Source: Chloroherpetonaceae bacterium
Lineage (GTDB): Bacteria > Bacteroidota > Chlorobiia > Chlorobiales > Thermochlorobacteraceae
Direction: 5' to 3'
DNA: 64,000 bases
NCBI GenBank assembly: GCA_033763895.1
Contig: JANRJQ010000007.1
Location: 448,178-512,177, forward strand
Both the position numbers and the translations under genes were made by a program. This document shows positions 40,450 through 49,400 of the stretch, in pieces. Every line of letters begins with the position of its first letter. The first letter of the stretch is position 1. The notes below the pieces were generated by a model. The model had not been told where the DNA came from, made no database searches, and worked only from the letters and a program-made list of their open reading frames with translations.

Positions 40450-43400
40450 TTATTTGATTAACATCATTTTCTTTACTGCATTGAAATCTCCACTTCTCAA
40501 GCGATAGAAGTAAACACCCGATGAAAGATTCAACCCATTAAATGAGTAACGATGTGCGCCTGCCTGCAGGTTTCCATCCACTAAAATTCCAACTTTTTGA
40601 CCCAGAACATTATAAACTTCAAGCGTTGTTCTCCCTGCTTGTTTCAATGAAAATTCTATGGTTGTCGCTGGATTAAATGGATTTGGATAATTTTGCGAAA
40701 GCGTGTATTCATCCGGCATTCTTACTGACACCACTTGGTGTTCAGTTACAACACCACCAAATGAAACATCAATTAACTTGTAGTAATAAGTTCTGCCTGC
40801 TTGCAATCTTGAATTGTCAATAAAACTGTATTCTTTACCTGTAGAATTTGTCCCTAATCCCTTGAGCGATTCAATGGTTCTGTAAGAAGCGATTTCTTCA
40901 AACCCGTCATTTTGATTTTCGGAACGCTTAACTATGAAACCTAAATTTTCAAATTCAGATCTTGTTCTCCATTGTATTGTAGTTGTTCTACCTTCAGTTG
41001 GTACCACCTTAAATTCTGCTAGTTCAACCGGCAATGGGTTATCCGCAGGATTAACAGTGCCTAATGCAAATGCATCTGTCTGTGTGAAAGTCACTGAACT
41101 TGTAATGGTTCCAGATGACTCATCACCTGTTTGTCCGCCGTCACCAAGGTTTTCCCAAGCTGAACTGGCAATATCTAAACTTGCCGCTCTTAAACTGTTT
41201 CTTTCGGTAGCAAATATTCCCCCAGCCGAAACAAAGTCATCAGCGTTCCAACTTAGCGTTACAGAACCGTTATTGTAGGTTCCTCCACCACTATTTGATA
41301 CAGCAAAATATCTCATAGACGAAACTTTGGATAAAGTTCCTAATGAGTAGGCAGGTGAACCCGCAGGAGCATTTGTATTCACTTGTCGTAGAGTGAATGA
41401 ATTTGAACCAGATACATGAGAAACGGTTAATTCAACCGGCAAATAGGATACGGCGAAGTTAAACCCATTCCAAGTATTTGCACGATGACCTGAAGGAAAT
41501 CTTCTTGTAACGCTCGGATTATTTGGATAATCAATTCGAACATTCCCTTCGACAAATGATGTTGTACTTCCGCCTATAATTGGTGTTCCGCTCGCGCCGT
41601 CACCATTGTCAGTATCGGTTAATCGAAGTGTCGCAGATGGTATGACAATAACGCCATTTGTAAGGTTCAAAGAGTTTGAAACAATCTGGTTGCTGTTTAT
41701 TGTCAAGTCTCCTGTAGTTTTATCCACAGTTAAATCATAGAAAGAGGTGACTTGGGAACCACTTATGGCTTGATTTACAGATGTACCAGAGAAAGTAACA
41801 TTAGAAGATCCTGAAGTAAAAGTGCCATTATTTACCCAACTTTCTGAAAGGGTAATTGAAGATATGTTCGAAGCATCGAAAGTACCGCTTGCACCTATTG
41901 TAACTGAATCCAAGTCAACTAAAGTCGCTGATTCACCTGCAAATAAAGTACCACTTGCAACATTGAGATCACCAACAATATTAGCATTTGAAGTGAACTC
42001 AACGGAATTTGTTGAACCTTGAATTGTCAAATTATTGAAGTTAAAATCAGGGGAAATTGCTGATCCAGAAATGACCTGTGAACCATTACCGTTAAATGTA
42101 TAGGTCCCTGTACCGGCATTGATATTACCATCATTAGTCAAGTTACCAGAAATTGCGATTCCATAAACCCCAGAATTTAATGTTCCAGCCGTAATAGTTA
42201 AATCATCAGTAACAGAAATTGAATCATTCAGAGTTAAGCTTTGACCTGCTTTATCAACATTTAATGCTCTAAATTGAGTGACACCCGTAATCGTTTGTTC
42301 ACCTGAAGTGCTGGTAAAAGTTACTGAGTGACCTGATGTAGAAGTTAAAACATTCGCTGCTGCATCATTTCTCCAATTTCCTCCCGATAAAGTTATTGTA
42401 TTTGCCCCAATATTAACAGGACCGGATGCACTTTGGATTCTAAAGTTACCACTAAGTGTAAGTGGTGCATTTATATTCTTTGTTGTTCCACCGTCTAAAG
42501 TCAAATTGTGGAAGTTTAAGGTGCCCCCTAAATTTTGTGTACCAACAGTTGCAGAAAACTCAACCAAACCAGCACGAGGTTCAAATGTGCCGTTATTTGT
42601 GTAATCGTCAAATATTTGAATCGAATAATTACCTGAATTGTTCGCATCAAGTGTTGTTAAACTTGCGATTTCAAAATCCGTCACAACAATATTCGAAGAC
42701 AATGTTTTAGTTCCGCCACCAGAGATAGTAACATCATTGTATGTGGTAGGTGTTGCGGGCAAATTATAGCTTGCCGTTGATGAGTAGTCCACTAAACCAC
42801 CGTTCGTAATATCAAAGAAAGTTGTTCCTGAAATTGTATAATTCGGGAAAGTACCTCTTAGTCTTAAAGTTCCATCGCCTGTGAGAGTCCCAAATGTATG
42901 ACCTGTTGTGTTATTGGTGGAAATATCAACAACTCCACTTCCAACAATTGAAAGTGACGCTGCACTTTGACCATTTGAATTCGTCGTTATTGTATGACCA
43001 GTCAAAACAGTCACATCAGTTACGCTTGTCGGAAATGTTCCCGCAGGTCCACCAGTTCCATCAAATGAAACCGTCCAAGAATTGACATCATCCCAATTTC
43101 CTCCTAAAGTTGCATTTCTGCTGTAAAGTGGTGGGGAGAATGCAGCCAATTCTCCGACAATCCACTCATAATTGATTCCAGTTGAAAATGCTACATTCGC
43201 TGTGTGACCTGCAATATCGCTTGCTGTATTGATTGTTGGTGAAGTTGGAGTTTGCCAGATTGCTCCATCGTAATAACGAACAACATAGTTTACTTCAGTA
43301 CCGTTAACTAAGCTATTACTATAAGTAAAGGTGTTTGTTGAATTAATGCTACCTGTACCTAAAACTTCGGTTTCAAAACTTTGTCCTAGTGCGCGCGATG

Positions 43401-46400
43401 TTATAAAGGCATTTGTGTATGAATTGTTTGGAGAAACAATTCTCACTGCAAATCCAGTAGGTGCGCCACTTGCAATTGACGCAGTTGTAACCGTATATGG
43501 ATTGTAATCTCCGCTAATACCAATTGGAAAGGTAAATGATAACTGGGCAGGAGTTGTACCGGTTCTTACAACTCTTGAGCCTGTTTCAGTTCCATCCATT
43601 AATATTTTTCTTGAAGAAGAAAATGGACCAGATGTCAATGCTGACGGTCCAAATGTGAAATTATTAGTTGTTCCGTTTAAGCGAACAAGACCGTTTGCAT
43701 TCATTGTAAAAGTATTGTTCACCGTTACAGGTGTTAAAATATCTAAGTTAAGTCCGGTTGCTTTTGTTATTGTTAGATTTGAGAATGTTACAGGATTATT
43801 TCCTCTTATTGTTTGATCAAGAGTAGAAGAAACAAAAGCTGTTGTCCCTGTAGCTGATGTAAATGTTCCGTTATTGACAAGATTTCCTTGCAAACGAAGT
43901 GTTCTTCCATTTACATCAAATGTTGAACCTAAAGCGATATTCAATGTATCTACATTGAGTATCATACTTGCTGTATTCAGTCGAACAATTCCAGTTCCTG
44001 TTAGATTTACATTTCGTAGTCTTAATTCATTAGTAACATTTGCTTTTGAGATCAACTGAATCCCTAATCCATTAAAGGTTACTGTTGAAGTACCAATTTG
44101 AACAAAACTTGTATCTCCAGCTGCTGTTCCATTTAAGGTTAAATTTCCGCCAATTGTAAGATTGTTGTTTTGAGTAAGCAATCTCGTATCAGCTTCTAAA
44201 GTGAGATTTCCTCGAACAACTGTTTCACCAATCATTCTCTTATTAATTGGTTGGGTATTCGTTGCTTGTCTAGATAAAACCAAGTTGCTGTAACCTCCAC
44301 CATTAGAAGAGTTTAGAGGTGCAATGTCTTGATTGGTTGTAGCGGTCGGGAAATTATACGTAACTGTTGAACCATCTTGAATGGAATAGGTTGCAAAGTT
44401 TCTTGGATAATTTCCGCTACCAGAAATGACAAGATTACCTGTTGAACCAAGGGTAAATGTTCCCCCCGAACCAGAGCGGTCAAATGCACTTGAAGTTTGC
44501 GCAATAGTAAGGGTTCCTGAAGCTACTGTTAAATTTCCAATTACACTTAAAATAGATCCATTAACAGTTTTATTTGATGTTCCTGAAATTTGAACATTAT
44601 TATAGGTTAAAGGTGAAGACGGAAGTGTATAATCTGTAGAACCACTGAATTCGACTGTTCCTCCTCCGCTTGCCAAAAATGAAGATTGGAGTTGTGGAAG
44701 AACATTGCTTTCAATTCTTAGTGTTCCAGTTCCAGAAATGCCTAGTCCAAAAGTTTGGGCTGATGCTGATGTAATGTTTAGTACACTACCTATTCTGATT
44801 TCAACAGAGGCAGCGGTTTTTACACCAGTAGAGATGTTCATTGTATGACCATCTCTAATAACAACAGGATTGGTTGATGTCGGTTCTGTATCAGATCCTA
44901 CATAGACAAATGATGTTGAGTCTGCTGACCAAGGACTTGTCGCCGGATCGTTCGTAGCAGCATCCCAAGATACAGAACCTCCAGACAAACCATTTCTCCA
45001 AGAGTAGAATATCACAGGATCAACAAATCCAGTACCTGCTGTAAAGAAATAATTTGTAAAGTTTCCTGTAGTGTTAAGTGTAAAGAAATTTGATCCTGAG
45101 TTTATTGTTCCTGTTGATGTTGTCCAAGTAAATCCATTGAAGATTCCTGTTTCATAAGATCCATCACCACCAACAGTAGGAACGTCTGTTTCCACCGCTA
45201 CATCAACATAATTGTAAGTATGTGATAAAATCACCCCGGCACCAAAACCTTCAACGGTAGTCTTCCAATTGTAATTTAATGAGGTTGAAGAAGCTGATGG
45301 ATATCTAGAGTTTGTAGGAGCAATTTGAACAGTACCTGCACCGTCCGCGGTTGTAACCGAGATACTAACTGGACGATAATAAGTGGCATCTGTAGAAAAT
45401 GGAAAAATGAAAGGAACAGTAACTGAATTCGGGAAAGCCCATCTTACTCCGGCAGAAGATGAACTTCCTGATGTTCGGACTGAACGTGATGCTGAAAAAA
45501 CTCCTCCTGTAATTGCAGTTGCTGAAGGATTATTAATTGACAGAAGGTTATCACCAATATTTAATAAACCATTCGTTAAGACCAATTGGTTATTTACAGC
45601 TAAATTACCTGTTGTAGAAACACTGGTAAATGTTGGTGATAATCTATTAATCGTTAAGTTATGGAAAGTCGCATTACCTAGTATTGATTGAGCAAAATCA
45701 TCTAAAACCCCAGCATCTGAATAAAACGTAACGTTAGCGTTTGAGAAATTGGCGTTGAAAGACCCTGAAGCAACATTTAATGTCCTTGTTACTGTTAAAC
45801 CACTGTTTGCTGCCAATTGAACACCTCCAGAGGTATTGAAAATTCTTAACCGTCTAACTACTAGGTTAGAGGCCGTAATTACTTGAGGATTAGTTTGTCC
45901 GGAAAGACCACTACCATTCATTTGAATTTGAGATCCACCAGTTGCGTCTGGCGCAAAACCTGACCGTATATAGCCGTTAAGAACAGTTAAGTTTCCACCA
46001 ACGACAAGTTCTGATAGAATATTTGTTGTTGAATCCGTTGCAAAATCTACCCGATTTAATCGAAATTGACCAGATAAATTTACGGTTAGATCATTAAGAA
46101 CAGTAAGTGTACCAGCGCCGTTGACATTTCCAATATTTCCAGTAAAATCTGTTCCATATCCAATAAAAAGATTCCAAAAAGGGACTGTTGAAGTTATTGC
46201 TACGTTGTCATTTCTTCCATTTACATTCATTGCAGAAGTTCCAATTCGTACATTTCCTCCCGTAACATTAAAAGTTGGTGAGGCACTAATACGAATAGCA
46301 GTATATGGAGAAGTCGCAGAGACTGTATGACTTCCTACAACTTCAAGATCTCCGCCACTCATATTAAATTGACTTGCTGAGCTATTCATTGTAAATGCAG

Positions 46401-49400
46401 CAACCGTACCCACAGAAGTATTATCCGTTGATTGTCTTCCTCTTTGAACCCTTACGATACCTCCGGATTGAGTATAGTTCAATGCTGCTCCAGTACCGGG
46501 TTGTATATTAGAAACAACATTTAAAGTACCATTAATCACAGTAAGAGAACTTCCTGTTCCCTCGTATGTTATTGAATTTTCTGATATACCGCTAAAATCA
46601 GTACCGACGTTTACCGTTCCAGATTCGATTCTTAAAGCTCCTCTTAAAATAAGCCCAGTACTAAATCCTGTTGCCCCAACATTCACGGTAGCATTAGCAT
46701 TTTCTACAGTTAATTGACCAGTTGTCGGTATCGTATAGTTCTCGTTGTCCGTGGATAAGTTAAGTGTGATACTTCCAGTTCCTCCGATTCTTAGATTTCC
46801 ATTAACAATTTCAATTGCCTTAACTGGCCCTGTGGTTGGACCATCGATTGAAAAATTTGTCGCGGTAACAAGAATTGACGGGGACTGAGATGTTCCTTTA
46901 TTAACAATAAAACGATTGAAACTATAGGAACCAGAACCAGAGATAACACCATTGCTCGTGCTTGTAAATGTTACATTACAAACTTGACTTCCATTAATGA
47001 AGTCTAAAGTACCTGAATTTTGAATGCTTCCTGAAATTGATAAAGTATTTGATAATACCGAAACTCCAGCCAAATTAAATGTTCCGTTGTTATTAATCGA
47101 GGCGGCAGTAATTGCTCGAGGTGTAGAACCACCATTAAAACTTAAAGTAGATCCTACACCTGTTGAAATTTCTCCACCAACTGTAATATTCCCAGAAGTA
47201 GCATTGCTGAAGAGCAATGTTGTTGTTCCGCTGACTTCAAGATTTCCTGAGAGAGTTAGGTTTGCGTCTGGTAAAGTTTTGGTACCACCTCCACTTGCTG
47301 CTAAAGTGTTATAAGTTGTCGGTGTTGAAGGGATAGTATATATTCCAGTACCACCGTATTCAATTCTGCCACCACTCGAACTTAAAAATGTGGTATAAGT
47401 TCCACCCGGGAATGCTGGTGGTGTTGAAGTGTTAGATTGTAACCTTAAGGTTCCTGTACCTGAAACGACACCAAAAGAATGACCTGTTGTGGCATTTGCA
47501 AGGGCGAGTGTTCCGCCTGATTGAATTTCTAAAGATGCAGATCTTAAGTTGCTAATGTTTGCCGTGACTACATTTGTACCACCGATAAAGACTGGCCTCC
47601 TAGAATTTGGCGTCGTACCGGCAACAGGTCCTCCGATACCAGTCGTAGACCAAGTGTTAGGATCAGTCCAATTTCCTGAAGCACGGCTGTAGTAAGTTAG
47701 AACCGCGCCGAAAGATGATGGCTCACCTGCAGTAAAATCGCCCGTGAGGTAATTAACTGAATTAAATACGATGGTTGAGTCTGATTCGTTAACCTGAGAA
47801 ACATCATTTATTCTTGACCAAACTACTGGAGAATATCTTGCCGGAATAAACGCTGTTTCAGCACCATTAATGATATCTGTTTTTCTGTATTGAAATGAAA
47901 GAGTAGAAACTGGTGAAGATAGTCCTGAATCTGATAAAGACCAATAATAAGAAAGTGCCAAAGAATCCGATGTCAGTGGATTTATTTCATTAACTCCCTT
48001 TACAGTCAAGGCTCCAAGCGTTGCACTAGCGGTAATGTTAACGGTTACAGGTGTATATTTATTGCTTACACCGATAGGATAGGTAAAGGATGCTGGAACA
48101 GACGCCCAAATTTTTCTTACTCCAACCGCCGACGGCGTTCCGTCAGTTTGAATCATTCTTAAGAAAGTTGAAGTTGCTGTTGCATTGGATACAGTAGCGG
48201 TACCGCCTAAAGTAAGTCTGGCAGTTCCAACTAAATTAAGAATTCGATTTTGTGATGTATTTTCAAATGTCAAGACCCCGTTGATGGTAAAATCTTGATT
48301 TGCATTTACAGTTACGGACGATGCTGGCCCATTGATTGACAGATTTGTAAAAGAACCCGTTCCGGTTAATTCGTGAGTTGTACTATTGACTAATTGAACA
48401 ACCCCAGTTCCGATTTGCGAGCCGTTGTTTACAGCATTTCCAGAAATTAGGAGAGAAAATGCACTTAAATCTAAAGTAGAACCCGAGGAAACAATTAAAC
48501 TATCAATTGTATAACTTGAAGCTAATGACAAGCTTTGACCACTTGACATTTCAACAATTAAATCTTTAGTTCCAACACCAGACCATTCAGTGGCTGTTGT
48601 TGTTTTAGAATTACCGGTATATCTGATTCTATAGTTCGTAATATTATCAATACTCCCTGTTAAAGAACCTGCAGAGCGGGACAAAGTCGAACCGTTAGAA
48701 AGTCTCAAATTCGACCCTGCCGAAAGGGTACTTGAATTAAGGAAAAGGGTATCGGTGACTTCATTAAGTGCGCTTAAGGTTTTTGTGCCGGTAGTTCCAC
48801 TTATAACCAAATTTGAAAAACTAGGGGGGGTAGTTGCATTTCTTGACCCTACAAGTTGATTTCCGTTTCCAGCATATTCAAAGTAACTTCCGGGAGAAAG
48901 TGTATAAGAGGCAAATGATAACGAGTCGCCGGGGAAATAATTGAAATTATTTGTATTTGTAACTATAAATCGTGAAGAAGACCCTAATGTAAAATTAAAA
49001 GTACCTGCACTTGACGGATTAAACCGATTTGAATTTGCTCTAAATTCACCCGCCGTTACTAACAAGTTTCCAACAACATATGATCTATTATTTGATAAAA
49101 TCGGCGCATTGGTTCTGTTTCCTCTGCTTATCCAATCTACAAAGCGATTAACCCCGGATGGATTGTTTACAACAACATTGCCTAAAACATTTGAAGCATC
49201 AACAAAGACTTGATAACCTTCTGAAGACCCTGAAGCAGAAGCGACGCCATTCCCAAATCTTAACTCTGTTCCGCTCAATACTGTCGGTTGAGCCCAACGA
49301 AAGCCAATGCTGTCGAGTGGAGGACCACTGAGTGCGGCATTTGTTGAGTCAAGAGGAGAATTTGCAAAAATTGAAACCGCGTATCCTGAACCCGAAAAAG

